Source: Croceibacterium salegens (lineage in GTDB: Bacteria; Pseudomonadota; Alphaproteobacteria; Sphingomonadales; Sphingomonadaceae). From it: a stretch of 64,000 nt of DNA. Below the pieces are notes generated by a model that saw nothing but the letters and a program-made list of their open reading frames with translations, searched no databases and was not told the origin of the DNA. Where the stretch lies: NCBI RefSeq assembly GCF_009827435.1, contig NZ_WTYM01000052.1, forward strand, positions 62,001 through 126,000. Reading direction: 5' to 3'. Below are positions 45,079 through 54,871 of the stretch, piece after piece. The translations under genes and the position numbers were made by a program. Position 1 is the stretch's first letter. Every line of letters begins with the position of its first letter.

Positions 45079-45667
45079 CCCGCTCGATCAGTTCCTCCGG
45101 GTCGGGCGTGTCGAACAGGTAGACGGGCGCGGATTTCCGCGTCCGTTTGCGTTCGACGATCGGGTCGTAGGCCGCGTCGCCCCTGCCGCTCTCGTTGAGG
45201 TGCAGCTCGCGGGTGATCATTCGCCCGGTGAGCAGGTTCCAACTGAGCTCGAAGCCGTCGTGGGCGTAGGTCCTGCTGTAAAGCGTCGCGTCGATCCCGA
45301 TCAGGCCCATACGCAGGTTGTCGGAATCGTAGCGGTACCTCCGGGTCGAGGCGACGGCCGTGGTCCCCTCGGTCAGGTCTTCGAATATGAGGACACCCTT
45401 GGCGAAGCTGAGGGTGCCGGGGCCGAGCGGCGTGGTTTCGAGTGGGAGATACTCGGTCGCCGCGCCTGTCACGCTCACGTAGAGAGCGCGCTTTTCGTCA
45501 TTCCCGGCGATGTAGGCGATGTCGGCAATCCCGTCGCCGTCGAAGTCGGCATCGAGCCGGGCGTCGAGCGTTTCGTCCTCCGCCTGGACGGGTTCGGCAG
45601 CTCTCGCGCCGGACGCCAGCAACACCGGCAGGAGGAGCAGGATGAACAAGCGCATCGCTTGCAGCAT
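45065..45667 (-). CDS. Secreted protein with FG-GAP-like repeat
   Basis: 200 residues with a signal peptide (cleavage near ARAAE). The segment DARLDADFDGDGIADIAYIAG looks like an FG-GAP/VCBS calcium-binding repeat. The rest is beta-rich and unassigned. ATG 45655 is an alternative start. It follows the FMN protein gene by 29 bp. Confidence 0.65.
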   Translation of the reverse strand: MLQAMRLFILLLLPVLLASGARAAEPVQAEDETLDARLDADFDGDGIADIAYIAGNDEKRALYVSVTGAATEYLPLETTPLGPGTLSFAKGVLIFEDLTEGTTAVASTRRYRYDSDNLRMGLIGIDATLYSRTYAHDGFELSWNLLTGRMITRELHLNESGRGDAAYDPIVERKRTRKSAPVYLFDTPDPEELIERESGH

Positions 45668-45696
45668 AATGTCCTGTCGGCCCGCTGGCGAGACGG

Positions 45697-47313
45697 TCAG
45701 CTGGCGCGAAAGCTGTCTGCGCTGGCGGCGTCCCAGTAGCGGGCGTAGTGCGTCTCTCCCGGATCCGAAAGCAATATGCCCTCGGACAGGAATCCGTAGA
45801 TACGGTCGACCGGGTCGGCACGTGCGCTGTTGGTGCGCTCGTTGATGTGGGCCGGCGTGATCTGCCACGGGGTCTCGAGTCCCATGGCGACGACGATCTC
45901 GCGCAGGGCGCGCAGGGTCTGGCGCTGGAACCGCGCGACGCGTTCGGCCTTGTCGGGGACCACCAGTCCGCGCTGGCGGGTGGCGTCCTGAGTGGCGATA
46001 CCGGTCGGGCAGGTATCCTCGTGGCAGCGCATCGACTGCACGCAGCCGAGCGCGAACATCATCGCCCGCGCGGAATTGCACCAGTCGGCGCCGAGGCCGA
46101 TGTTCATTGCGAGGCCCGCGCCGGAATGGACCTTGCCCGAGGCGCCGAGCTTGATCTCGTCCTTCAGCCCGCAGCCGACGAGCGCGTTGCGGACGAGAAT
46201 CAGGCCTTCGCGCAGCGGCATCCCGACCCGGTTCGAAAGTTCCACCGGCGCCGCGCCGGTGCCACCCTCGGCCCCGTCCACGACGATGTAGTCGAGCCGG
46301 ATTCCCGTCTTCAGCATGGCCTTCATCACCGCGAAGACCTCGTGTGGCTGGCCGACGCAGAGCTTGATGCCGACCGGCTTTCCGCCCGACATTTCGCGCA
46401 GTTTGGCCGCCCATTCGAGCATCTCGATCGGGGTGGAAAAGGTCGAATGCGCCGCGGGCGAGACGCAGTCCTTGCCTTGCGGGACGCCGCGGGCCGCGGC
46501 GATCTCGGCGCTGACCTTGGCGCCGGGCAGAACGCCGCCGTGGCCGGGCTTGGCGCCCTGGCTGAGCTTGATCTCGACCATCCTGATCTGGTCGAGCTGC
46601 GCGGTGTCAGCGAACTTCCCCGCGTCGAACACGCCCTTCTCGTCGCAGCAGCCGAAGTAACCGCTGCCCAATTCCCAGACGAGATCGCCGCCGTACTCGC
46701 GGTGATGGCGCGAGAGCCCGCCTTCGCCGGTGTCGTGGTAGAAGTTGCCGAGCGCCGCGCCCTTGTTGAGCGCGCGAATCGCGTTGGCCGAAAGCGAACC
46801 GAAGCTCATCGCCGAGATGTTGAGCAAGGCGGCGGCGTAGGGCTTCGAACACTGCGAAGTCCCCACGTTCACGCGCCATTCCTTGGGCGCCTCCTCGTTC
46901 GGCACGATCGAGTGGGCGAGCCACTCGTATTCGTCCGAATAGACGTCGAGCTCGGTGCCGAAGGGGTGCGAGTCGAGTTCGCCCTTGGCGCGGGCATAGA
47001 CCAGCGCGCGCTCGTCATGGTTGAAGGGCCGCCCCTCGAGGTCGGATTCGACGACATAGGCGCGCGCATAGGGCCGCAGGTCCTCCATCAGCCAGCGCAC
47101 GCGGGAGAGCAGCGGGTAGTTGCGCCGCAGGGTGTGCTTGCGCTGGAAGAAGTCCCAGACCGCGGTCAGCAGCAAGGGCAGGGTGAGCACCAGGCCCCAG
47201 CGCCAGAACCCGCCGGCCCAGGCCAGTAAGACACTGAAAACAAACAGCACGACCGGCAGCGCGAAGCGCGCAGCGACGTTCGCCGATGCGTGCCAGCGCT
47301 TGACGTTGATCAT
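45697..47313 (-). CDS. FMN-binding glutamate-synthase-like protein
   Basis: 538 residues. Two N-terminal membrane helices (~15-55) precede a GltB-like FMN domain. This has LLNISAMSFGSLSANAI, LSQGAKPGHGGVLPG, IVVDGAEGGTGAAPVELS and the Fe-S cysteine run in RCHEDTCPTGIATQD. The glutamine amidotransferase domain of true glutamate synthase is missing, so the reaction is uncertain. Start overlaps the dienelactone hydrolase stop (ATGA). Confidence 0.85.
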   Translation of the reverse strand: MINVKRWHASANVAARFALPVVLFVFSVLLAWAGGFWRWGLVLTLPLLLTAVWDFFQRKHTLRRNYPLLSRVRWLMEDLRPYARAYVVESDLEGRPFNHDERALVYARAKGELDSHPFGTELDVYSDEYEWLAHSIVPNEEAPKEWRVNVGTSQCSKPYAAALLNISAMSFGSLSANAIRALNKGAALGNFYHDTGEGGLSRHHREYGGDLVWELGSGYFGCCDEKGVFDAGKFADTAQLDQIRMVEIKLSQGAKPGHGGVLPGAKVSAEIAAARGVPQGKDCVSPAAHSTFSTPIEMLEWAAKLREMSGGKPVGIKLCVGQPHEVFAVMKAMLKTGIRLDYIVVDGAEGGTGAAPVELSNRVGMPLREGLILVRNALVGCGLKDEIKLGASGKVHSGAGLAMNIGLGADWCNSARAMMFALGCVQSMRCHEDTCPTGIATQDATRQRGLVVPDKAERVARFQRQTLRALREIVVAMGLETPWQITPAHINERTNSARADPVDRIYGFLSEGILLSDPGETHYARYWDAASADSFRAS

Positions 47314-48011
47314 GCGCCGAGGTGCTGGGCGAAGAACGCCGCGGTGCGCTCGTCGGCAAGATTCGCCGCCGCTTCGTTGCGTCGCTTGCCGAATTCGGTG
47401 GCGAATCCGTGATCGAGCCCGTCGTAGTCGTGCAGCGTGACCTTGGGATGGTCGTCGAGCCCTTCGTGCATGGCCTGTTGCACCTCGGGCGGGACGAACC
47501 CGTCGGCTGTCGGGATATGCAGCATCAGCGGATTGGCGATGGCGTGCTTCTCGCGCAGCAGCCCGTCGACGCCGACCGCGTAGTAGCCGACGCATGCGTC
47601 GGCATCGGTGCGTGCCGCGGTCATGAACGCGAGACGGCCGCCGAGGCAGTAGCCGACCGCGCCGACTTTCTCGCATCCGCCGGTGCTGCGCGCGTACCGG
47701 ATCGTCGCTTCGATATCGCGGATGCCGGCGTTCTGGTCGAACTTGCCCATCAGGCCGAATGCCTGGTGCAACTCCGCCTCGATGTCCGGATCGAGTTCGA
47801 CGCCCGGCTCTATGCGCCAGAACAAGTCGGGGGCGAGGGCGAGGTAGCCATCTTCTGCCAGCTTGTCGCACTTGCGACGGATCCCGGCGTTCACGCCGAA
47901 GATTTCCTGGATCACGATGATGGCGGCCTTGGGCGTGCCGGCAGGGCGGGCGAGGTAGCAATCGAAGGTGGCGTCGCCTTCGAGGGTGGAAATACCGACG
48001 GTCTCGCTCAT
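47310..48011 (-). CDS. Dienelactone-hydrolase-family protein
   Basis: 233 residues, alpha/beta hydrolase with a cysteine nucleophile in GYCLGG, plus AIIVIQEIFGVN near the N-terminus and the histidine in DHGFA. Substrate unknown. Start at 48011 gives MSETVGIST. Confidence 0.87.
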   Translation of the reverse strand: MSETVGISTLEGDATFDCYLARPAGTPKAAIIVIQEIFGVNAGIRRKCDKLAEDGYLALAPDLFWRIEPGVELDPDIEAELHQAFGLMGKFDQNAGIRDIEATIRYARSTGGCEKVGAVGYCLGGRLAFMTAARTDADACVGYYAVGVDGLLREKHAIANPLMLHIPTADGFVPPEVQQAMHEGLDDHPKVTLHDYDGLDHGFATEFGKRRNEAAANLADERTAAFFAQHLGA

Positions 48012-48099
48012 ATAGGATCCTCCCAGCGTGTGCCTGTCATACGCGAAACGGTATCGCGCGTTCCGGAGCAATCGTCACGCGCCAGGCGGAGTGAAGGTG

Positions 48100-48351
48100 A
48101 TGAAAGTCCATATCGAAATTGATTGCTCGCCGGAAGAAGCACGCCAGTTCATGGGCCTGCCCGACGTCGAGAAGGCCAACACGGTTTACATCGACGCGAT
48201 CACCAAGGCGATGAAGGGCGTTTCCAACACCGACCAGCTCGAAACCTACGCCAAGCAACTCGCGCCGATGGGCCAGATGGGTCTCAAGGTGTTCCAGAGC
48301 TTCATGGAAGGCGCCGCCAAGAACGGCACCGAGAAGAAGGCGGACGACTGA
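48100..48351 (+). CDS. DUF6489-family small protein
   Basis: 83 residues. KVHIEIDCSPEEARQFMGLPDV is characteristic of this small alphaproteobacterial family of unknown function. Helical C-terminus with a charged tail. Starts 18 bp before mnmE and is probably co-transcribed with it. Confidence 0.8.
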   Translation: MKVHIEIDCSPEEARQFMGLPDVEKANTVYIDAITKAMKGVSNTDQLETYAKQLAPMGQMGLKVFQSFMEGAAKNGTEKKADD

Positions 48352-48369
48352 GTTCTGCCGGGGGCGGCC

Positions 48370-49644
48370 ATGGACACCATTTTCGCGCTTTCCAGCGGGG
48401 CTCCGCCCGCGGCGATCGCCGTGGTGCGGATCAGCGGGCCCAAGGCCGGACTGGCGCTGGAGAGGCTCGTCGGCAAGATTCCAGCCCCGCGGCAAGCCAA
48501 ACTGGGGCGATTGCGCGATTCCGCCGGCGCCTTGCTCGATGAGGCGCTGGTGCTGTGGTTTCCCGGCCCGAAATCGGAAACCGGCGAGGATTGCGCCGAA
48601 CTGCAGCTCCACGGCGGGCGTGCGGTGGTCGAGGCGGTCTGCGCCGAGCTGGCGACGATCGAGGGTCTGCGCCACGCCCGTCCTGGCGAATTCACCCGCC
48701 GCGCCTTTGCCAACGGGCAGATCGACCTCCTGCAGGTCGAAGGTCTGGCCGATCTCGTCATGGCCGAGACCGAGATGCAGCGCCGCGCGGCGGTCGGCGC
48801 TGCGGGTGGCTCGCTCTCGCGCGACGTGGAGGGGTGGCTTTCCCGGGTCCTGACGTTGTCGGCGCAGGTCGAGGCAGCGCTGGACTTCGACGACGAGGAC
48901 GATGTCGGCGGTCTCGGACCAGAGTTCGAGAGCGATATCAATGACCTGGCCGAAGACCTGCACGATGCCCTGGCCGCGCCGCAGGCGGAAATGCTCCGCG
49001 AGGGCTACCGGGTGGCGCTCGCCGGCCCGCCGAATGCTGGTAAATCCACGCTTTTCAATCGCTTGCTTGAGGAGGAGGCGGCCATCGTTTCCCCGGCGGC
49101 GGGAACCACGCGCGATGTGCTGGTGCGCAATATTGCACTGGGCGGTGTCCCTTTCACCCTCGTCGACATGGCGGGCCTGCGCGAGGGGACCGGCGATGTG
49201 ATCGAGGCCATGGGCATCGGCCGGGCCCGTGACGAACTGGAGCGCGCCGACCTGGTCCTGTGGCTCGGTCCGGAGGGCGAGGGCCCCGACGGCGCGTGGG
49301 AAATCGAGGCGCAGGTCGATCTTCCCGGCCACGAAACCAAGACGTCACCCGATTTCCGCCTTTCCGCCGTGTCCGGCGAGGGGATTGCCGACTTGTGGCA
49401 GTCGCTCGTTGCCGAGGCGCGGAGCGTCATGGGTGGGTTGGGCAGGACCACGCTCGCCCGCCGCCAGCGTGAACTGATTACCGAGGCAACCGAGGCGCTT
49501 TCGGCCTGCGAGGCGGGAGGAGACCTGCTGGTTGCCGCGGAACACTTGCGCCTGGCCCGCTCGGCCTTCGACCGCCTGACCGGTCGTGCGGCGACCGAGG
49601 ACATGCTCGACGCGCTGTTCGGCCGGTTCTGCATCGGTAAGTAG
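48370..49644 (+). CDS. mnmE: tRNA modification GTPase MnmE
   Basis: 424 residues. Works with MnmG in wobble-uridine (cmnm5U) modification of tRNA. N-terminal [10 protein letters not shown]-type start, G1 in [10 protein letters not shown]2 in AGTTRD, G3 in LVDMAGLRE. The C-terminal FCIGK end carries the catalytic cysteine. A parS site begins two bases after the stop codon. Confidence 0.96.
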   Translation: MDTIFALSSGAPPAAIAVVRISGPKAGLALERLVGKIPAPRQAKLGRLRDSAGALLDEALVLWFPGPKSETGEDCAELQLHGGRAVVEAVCAELATIEGLRHARPGEFTRRAFANGQIDLLQVEGLADLVMAETEMQRRAAVGAAGGSLSRDVEGWLSRVLTLSAQVEAALDFDDEDDVGGLGPEFESDINDLAEDLHDALAAPQAEMLREGYRVALAGPPNAGKSTLFNRLLEEEAAIVSPAAGTTRDVLVRNIALGGVPFTLVDMAGLREGTGDVIEAMGIGRARDELERADLVLWLGPEGEGPDGAWEIEAQVDLPGHETKTSPDFRLSAVSGEGIADLWQSLVAEARSVMGGLGRTTLARRQRELITEATEALSACEAGGDLLVAAEHLRLARSAFDRLTGRAATEDMLDALFGRFCIGK

Positions 49645-49645
49645 G

Positions 49646-49661
49646 TGTTTCACGTGAAACA
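49646..49661. promoter_or_regulatory. parS: parS site 1
   Basis: TGTTTCACGTGAAACA, a perfect 16-bp palindrome matching the bacterial parS consensus, in the mnmE-mnmG gap. ParB-binding centromere. Confidence 0.93.
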
Positions 49662-49709
49662 CCGAGTTGTTTTGACCGAAGCGAGCGAGGGGATTATCGG
49701 CGACCCGTA

Positions 49710-51560
49710 ATGCGCAGCTATGACGTCATCGTTGTCGGCGGAGGTCACGCCGGGTGTGAAGCCGCTGCGGTGGCGGCGCGCATGGGCGCGCGCACGGCGC
49801 TGGTGACCTTCGATCCGGAGACGGTCGGGGCGATGAGCTGCAACCCCGCGATTGGCGGACTCGGCAAGGGCCACCTCGTGCGCGAGGTGGATGCCTTCGA
49901 CGGGCTGATCGGCCGCGCTGCCGATGCCGCGGCGATTCACTACCGCATGCTCAACCGGTCGAAGGGCTCGGCGGTCTGGGGCCCGAGGGTGCAGGCCGAC
50001 CGCAAGCTGTTCAAGGCAGCGATCCAGGCGATGCTGGCGGCGCAGGACAACCTCGACATCGTGGCGGGCGAGGGCGAGGACCTCGAGATCGCGAGTGGCC
50101 GGGTGGCTGGTCTGCGGATGGCTGATGGCAGCTTGCTGGAAGCTCCCGCGGTCGTTCTGTGCACCGGCACCTTCCTCGGAGGGCGGCTGTTCCGCGGCGA
50201 GGAACGGTTCGACGGCGGCCGTATCGGCGAGAATGCCGCGCACCGCCTTGCCGACCGTTTGCGCGAGGCGGCGCTGCCGCTGGCGCGGCTCAAGACGGGT
50301 ACGCCGCCGCGGCTCAATGGGCGGACAATCGACTGGGCGAACCTCGAACGGCAGGGATCCGACGAGGAGCCGTGGACCATGTCGCTGTTGACCGGACGGC
50401 GGGTGAATCCCCAGGTCTTCTGCGCCATCACCCGTACCAACGAGCGCAGTCACGACATCATCCGCGCCAACTTGCACCGCTCGCCGCTGTTTACCGGCGC
50501 GATTGGCGCTGCCGGGCCGCGCTATTGCCCCTCGATCGAGGATAAGATCCACCGTTTCGCCGACCGCGACGGGCACCAGGTCTTCATCGAGCCCGAGGGA
50601 CTGGCGAGTCACCTCGTCTATCCCAACGGGATCAGCACCTCGTTGCCCACCGATGTGCAACTCGACATGCTCCGGACCATGGCCGGCCTGGAGCAGGTCG
50701 AGATGGCCGTTCCGGGCTACGCGGTGGAATACGACCATATCGACCCGCGCAGTCTCACCGCCGGGCTGGAAATGCGTTCGATTCCCGGACTCTATTGCGC
50801 CGGGCAAATCAACGGCACCACGGGCTACGAGGAAGCCGCGGCACAGGGCCTGGTGGCCGGAATGCATGCTGCCGCGGCGATGCTGGGGCGCGAGCCAGCG
50901 GCGCTCGACCGTAGCAACAGCTACATGGCGGTGATGGTCGACGATCTTACCTTGCACGGGGTCAGCGAACCCTACCGCATGCTCACCGCGAGGGCGGAAT
51001 ACCGCCTGCGCCTGCGCGCCAACAACGCCTCGACCCGGCTCACGCCGCTTGCGGTGGCTGCCGGGTGTGTCGGCGCCGATCGATGCGACTGGTTCGAGCG
51101 ACGCGCCGTCGAGGCGGAACGGTGGCAGCAAATGCTGGGGCAGGAACTATTAGCGCAGGAGCTCGCCGAGGGCGGATTGCCGGTCAAGCGCGACGGAGGT
51201 CGCCGTTCGATCGCCGACTGGCTGCGTTTCGACCTCGATCTGGCCGACCTGCGCCCGTGGCTCGATGCCGATCTAGATCCCGCAAGCGAGCTTGCCTCGG
51301 AGGTCGAGGAGGATGCGCGTTATGCGCCCTATCTCGCCCGGCAGGCCGCGGAATTGCGCGATATGCGGGCGAACGGCGCCGTGCTCCTCGGGCAGGATTT
51401 TCCCTATGCCACCATCCCCGGGCTGTCCCGCGAGATGGTCGAACGCCTGTCCGCATCAAGGCCGCTGACGCTCGCCGATGCCGAACGGGTGCGAGGAATT
51501 ACCCCCGCGGCACTGGCGGCAATCCTTGTACACGCCCGGAGGCTCGGCGAGGCGGCATGA
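49710..51560 (+). CDS. mnmG: tRNA modification enzyme MnmG (GidA)
   Basis: 616 residues. FAD-binding [10 protein letters not shown] at the N-terminus, [23 protein letters not shown] and TARAEYRL signatures, and the C-terminal helical domain. Partner of MnmE. ATGA overlap with rsmG. Confidence 0.97.
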   Translation: MRSYDVIVVGGGHAGCEAAAVAARMGARTALVTFDPETVGAMSCNPAIGGLGKGHLVREVDAFDGLIGRAADAAAIHYRMLNRSKGSAVWGPRVQADRKLFKAAIQAMLAAQDNLDIVAGEGEDLEIASGRVAGLRMADGSLLEAPAVVLCTGTFLGGRLFRGEERFDGGRIGENAAHRLADRLREAALPLARLKTGTPPRLNGRTIDWANLERQGSDEEPWTMSLLTGRRVNPQVFCAITRTNERSHDIIRANLHRSPLFTGAIGAAGPRYCPSIEDKIHRFADRDGHQVFIEPEGLASHLVYPNGISTSLPTDVQLDMLRTMAGLEQVEMAVPGYAVEYDHIDPRSLTAGLEMRSIPGLYCAGQINGTTGYEEAAAQGLVAGMHAAAAMLGREPAALDRSNSYMAVMVDDLTLHGVSEPYRMLTARAEYRLRLRANNASTRLTPLAVAAGCVGADRCDWFERRAVEAERWQQMLGQELLAQELAEGGLPVKRDGGRRSIADWLRFDLDLADLRPWLDADLDPASELASEVEEDARYAPYLARQAAELRDMRANGAVLLGQDFPYATIPGLSREMVERLSASRPLTLADAERVRGITPAALAAILVHARRLGEAA

Positions 51561-52186
51561 TCCTGAGCAACGAAGAAGAAGCGCGGGCCTACTGTGCAAG
51601 GTTCACCGACGCTGCGGGGCTTGCCCGCCTCGAGCGGCTTGCCGAACTACTCCTCGCGGAAAACCGCGTCCAGAACCTCATTGCCCGCAACAGCGAGGAA
51701 TTCCTCTGGGTGCGACACATCGCCGACAGCGCTCAGCTCCTGGCGCATGTTTCACGTGGAACATCGCCCTGGCTCGACCTCGGGACGGGAGCGGGGCCGC
51801 CCGGACTAGTCATCGCGGCGATGTGCCCGGACTTGACCTGCGTCCTCGTCGAATCGCGCAAGAAGCGCGCGGAATGGCTCGCACGCGCCGCCGCCGAGCT
51901 GGGACTGCCCAATTGTCGAGTCGAAGCGCGCAAACTGGAAAGTGTCGAAAGCTTTTCCGCCGCCGCAATCTCCGCGCGCGCCTTCGCACCACTGCCCAAA
52001 TTGCTCGACTTGTCCTCCCGGTTTTCCACACGGGACACCGTATGGCTGTTGCCGAAAGGGCGTTCGGCAGGGCAGGAAGTGCAGGACCTGCCCGCAAGGA
52101 CCGCCCAAATGTTCCACGTGGAACACTCGGTCACCGATCCGCAGGCGGGCATACTCGTAGGCAAAGGCAGGCCCGAACAGGCATGA
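51557..52186 (+). CDS. rsmG: 16S rRNA m7G527 methyltransferase RsmG (GidB)
   Basis: 209 residues. SAM motif [16 protein letters not shown], and [11 protein letters not shown]. Two parS sites (51748 and 52110) lie inside the coding frame. One of them encodes MFHVEH near the C-terminus. Overlaps parA as ATGA. Confidence 0.94.
   Translation: MILSNEEEARAYCARFTDAAGLARLERLAELLLAENRVQNLIARNSEEFLWVRHIADSAQLLAHVSRGTSPWLDLGTGAGPPGLVIAAMCPDLTCVLVESRKKRAEWLARAAAELGLPNCRVEARKLESVESFSAAAISARAFAPLPKLLDLSSRFSTRDTVWLLPKGRSAGQEVQDLPARTAQMFHVEHSVTDPQAGILVGKGRPEQA
51748..51763. promoter_or_regulatory. parS: parS site 2, inside rsmG
   Basis: TGTTTCACGTGGAACA, one symmetric mismatch from a perfect palindrome, within the consensus range for ParB binding. 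Confidence 0.88.
52110..52125. promoter_or_regulatory. parS: parS site 3, inside rsmG
   Basis: TGTTCCACGTGGAACA, a perfect palindrome, 58 bp upstream of the parA start. Confidence 0.9.
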
Positions 52187-52959
52187 TACGGATAGCGATC
52201 GCGAACCAGAAGGGCGGGGTGGGCAAGACCACCACTGCCATCAACATCGCTACGGCCATGGCCGCAACCGGCTGGCGGACGCTTCTCGTCGACCTTGATC
52301 CGCAGGGCAACGCTTCGACCGGTCTCGGAGTCGCCAGCTCCGAACGCACGCGCACGACTTACGACCTTCTGGTCGAGGACGTCTCGGTCGACGATTGCAC
52401 GATTGCCACATCGATTCCCAATCTCGACATCGTTCCCTCGACCGTGGATCTCAGCGGGGCCGAGCTGGAGCTGGTTGCCGAGGAAGACCGGGCGACGCGC
52501 CTTCGCGATGCCCTTGCCAGGCATAAGGGCCACGAAGTGTGCTTCATTGACTGCCCGCCGTCGCTTGGGCTGCTGACGCTCAACGCCCTTACTGCGGCCG
52601 ATACCTTGATGGTTCCGCTGCAGTGCGAATTTTTCGCGCTGGAGGGACTTAGCCAGCTTCTTCAAACAGTTGAGCGGGTGCAGGGTCGGTTTAACCCCGA
52701 TCTTGGCATCGTCGGAATCGTCCTGACCATGTTCGATCGCCGCAACCGCCTGACCGACCAGGTTTCCGAAGACGTGCGCGAGTGCCTCGGCAACCTCGTG
52801 TTCGATTCGGTCATCCCGCGCAACGTGCGGCTCTCGGAGGCGCCGAGCCATGGCCTTCCCGCCCTGGTCTACGACCACGCCTGTGCCGGGAGTCGGGCCT
52901 ACATGGCGCTGGCGCGCGAACTGATCGGCCGCTTGCCCAAGGAAAGGATGGCCGCATGA
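52183..52959 (+). CDS. parA: Chromosome partitioning ATPase ParA
   Basis: 258 residues. Deviant Walker A KGGVGKTT at 10-17, Walker A' VDLDPQGN and Walker B FIDCPPSLG. It drives ParB-parS movement. Overlaps rsmG and parB by ATGA. Confidence 0.97.
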   Translation: MIRIAIANQKGGVGKTTTAINIATAMAATGWRTLLVDLDPQGNASTGLGVASSERTRTTYDLLVEDVSVDDCTIATSIPNLDIVPSTVDLSGAELELVAEEDRATRLRDALARHKGHEVCFIDCPPSLGLLTLNALTAADTLMVPLQCEFFALEGLSQLLQTVERVQGRFNPDLGIVGIVLTMFDRRNRLTDQVSEDVRECLGNLVFDSVIPRNVRLSEAPSHGLPALVYDHACAGSRAYMALARELIGRLPKERMAA

Positions 52960-53930
52960 ACGCCAACGACGACATCGCCGCGGCCAAGGCGGGCCCGCGC
53001 CGCAAGCTCGGCAAGGGCCTCGGCGCGCTGCTCGGCGAAGCCCGGCGCGAAGAGCCGCTGGTGCGGATCAATCCCTACGCCGTGACGGATGAAGGCGACG
53101 AAACCGAGAGAACTCAGGGAGACAACCGGTCCGCCGATGGTCTCTCCATGCTCGCAGTCGGGGCTATCGAGCCGCATCCGGAGCAGCCGCGCAGGCGATT
53201 CGATGAGGCTGCGCTGGCTGAACTCGCCCAGTCGATCGCCGCGCGCGGCGTAATCCAGCCGGTCATCGTCCGCCCGCTCGCCGGCGGACGCTACCAGCTG
53301 GTCGCGGGCGAGCGTCGCTGGCGCGCCGCCCAGAAGGCGCAAGTACATGAAATTCCAGCCATTATTCGCGATCTCGAAGAGCGCGAGGTCATGGCGCTGG
53401 CGCTCATCGAGAACATCCAGCGCGAAGATCTCAACCCCGTCGAAGAGGCGCGCGCTTACCAACGCCTGTCGGACCAGGAAGGGATGACCCAGGCCGAGAT
53501 CGCCAAGCTGGTCGAAAAGTCGCGCAGCCACGTCGCCAACCTGCAGCGGCTGTTGCAACTGCCCGATCCGGTGCTCGACCACGTCGAGGCCGGGCGGCTC
53601 GACATGGGTCACGCCCGCGCCCTGATCGGCGTCGAGAATGCCCGGGAGCTGGCCGAACGCGCGGTTTCCGAAGGGCTTTCGGTGCGCGACGTCGAGAAAC
53701 TGGCCCGCGGTGCCAAGGGCGGTGGCACGCAGCGCAAGGCGCGCGAGCCGCGCGATCCGGCCAAGGACGCCGATATCGCCGCGGTCCAGAACCATCTCGA
53801 GGAGTTTCTGGGCCTCAACGTGCGAATCGCGACCGATTCGGATCCGCGCTCGGGCGCGGTAACCATTCGTTACCGCACGCTCGACCAGCTCGACCTCATT
53901 TGTCAGCGTCTAACGGGCGCTTCTATCTAG
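52956..53930 (+). CDS. parB: Chromosome partitioning protein ParB
   Basis: 324 residues. N-terminal ParA-stimulating stretch RRKLGKGLGALLG, then the CTP-binding domain with IAARGVIQPVIVRP, GERRWRAA and ENIQREDLNPVEEA. A HTH follows (MTQAEIAKLVEKSRSHVAN), then the C-terminal dimerisation domain (AVTIRYRTLDQLDLICQRL). Confidence 0.97.
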   Translation: MNANDDIAAAKAGPRRKLGKGLGALLGEARREEPLVRINPYAVTDEGDETERTQGDNRSADGLSMLAVGAIEPHPEQPRRRFDEAALAELAQSIAARGVIQPVIVRPLAGGRYQLVAGERRWRAAQKAQVHEIPAIIRDLEEREVMALALIENIQREDLNPVEEARAYQRLSDQEGMTQAEIAKLVEKSRSHVANLQRLLQLPDPVLDHVEAGRLDMGHARALIGVENARELAERAVSEGLSVRDVEKLARGAKGGGTQRKAREPRDPAKDADIAAVQNHLEEFLGLNVRIATDSDPRSGAVTIRYRTLDQLDLICQRLTGASI

Positions 53931-54114
53931 GCAAGTGGCCTTTCACGCGGATTCCGTTAAGGAAAAACGCGTAACCGTTAACCACGCATACCAACCAAGA
54001 CGGAACGAAACCGGGCGTATCAGCGCCAACTGAACGGGCCGGGGAGATCTCGCGTGTCGTTCTGCGGGCAAAAGGGTGCCTGTTCGTTCGAGTATTCCTT
54101 GGAAGGGACCACAT
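53931..54114. other. Gap between parB and the DUF4402 gene
   Basis: 184 bp. Contains GTTAAGGAAAAACGCGTAAC and CCGTTAACCACG, which could be CtrA-like half sites, and a GGAAGGGA ribosome site just before the DUF4402 start. No terminator recognised. Confidence 0.4.
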
Positions 54115-54687
54115 ATGAGCAAGATTCTTCGTTACGCCGCTGCTGGCGTTGCCATGGCGTCGCTCGGCGTTGCCTCGGCTGCCAATGCTGCGACCACCGA
54201 TTCGGCCGACGTTACGGCCACCATTCTCACCGCGCTGTCGGTTGACGTCGATCCGGCCGCCGACACGCTGAACTTCGGCACGATCGCCGACGGCGGCATC
54301 ACGGCTAACCAGACGATCACCGTCAGCACCGCCGGTGTCCGCGGCGCCTGCCCGACCGGCCTGATCTGCGGCGGCACCACGGCGGCTCCGAAGTTCAACG
54401 TCACCGGCCTCGGCGGACTCGCGGTCAACGTTTCGTTCGTGAACACATCGGAAACGCTGAGCTACGACACCGTCGCCAACGGCGGCGCTGCTCCGGCCGG
54501 CTTCAACTCGACGATGACCGTAAACAACTTCCAGACCGATGCGCTCAACGGCGCGGTGACCAACCAGCTCCTGCTCTCCGCAGGCGGCACCGGTTCGTTC
54601 AACGTCGGCGGAAGCCTCATCGTGCAGCCGAACATGGCTCCGGGCGTCTACAGCGGCACCCTGACCGTTTCAGTCGCGTACAACTGA
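54115..54687 (+). CDS. DUF4402-domain surface protein, likely pilin-like subunit
   Basis: 190 residues with a signal peptide (cleavage near ANAAT). The mature part is beta-rich with ATILTALSVDVD, then LNFGTIADGG and a terminal PGVYSGTLTVSVAYN, the DUF4402 layout. Followed by a PapD-like chaperone and an usher-like protein, so it is the probable exported subunit. A terminator after it suggests a more abundant separate transcript. Confidence 0.8.
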   Translation: MSKILRYAAAGVAMASLGVASAANAATTDSADVTATILTALSVDVDPAADTLNFGTIADGGITANQTITVSTAGVRGACPTGLICGGTTAAPKFNVTGLGGLAVNVSFVNTSETLSYDTVANGGAAPAGFNSTMTVNNFQTDALNGAVTNQLLLSAGGTGSFNVGGSLIVQPNMAPGVYSGTLTVSVAYN

Positions 54688-54728
54688 TCGAACGCCCGGC
54701 GGTCAACCTGGTCGCCGGCGAACAGAAA

Positions 54729-54766
54729 GCCGCCCTCGCGCATCGTCGCGGGGGCGGTTTTGCTTT
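54729..54766 (+). terminator. Terminator after the DUF4402 gene
   Basis: Stem CCGCCCTCGCG / CGCGGGGGCGG followed by TTTTGCTTT. It may reduce but not abolish read-through to the chaperone gene. Confidence 0.75.
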
Positions 54767-54871
54767 GCCGGAAGGCATAGAGTTTACGGCGAATTAACCT
54801 TGTTCGCTTAGGGTGGAAGGCGAAAATTACGGGAAACCGCTTAGGGCGTTTCCCCGAGGGAGACCGAGCCG

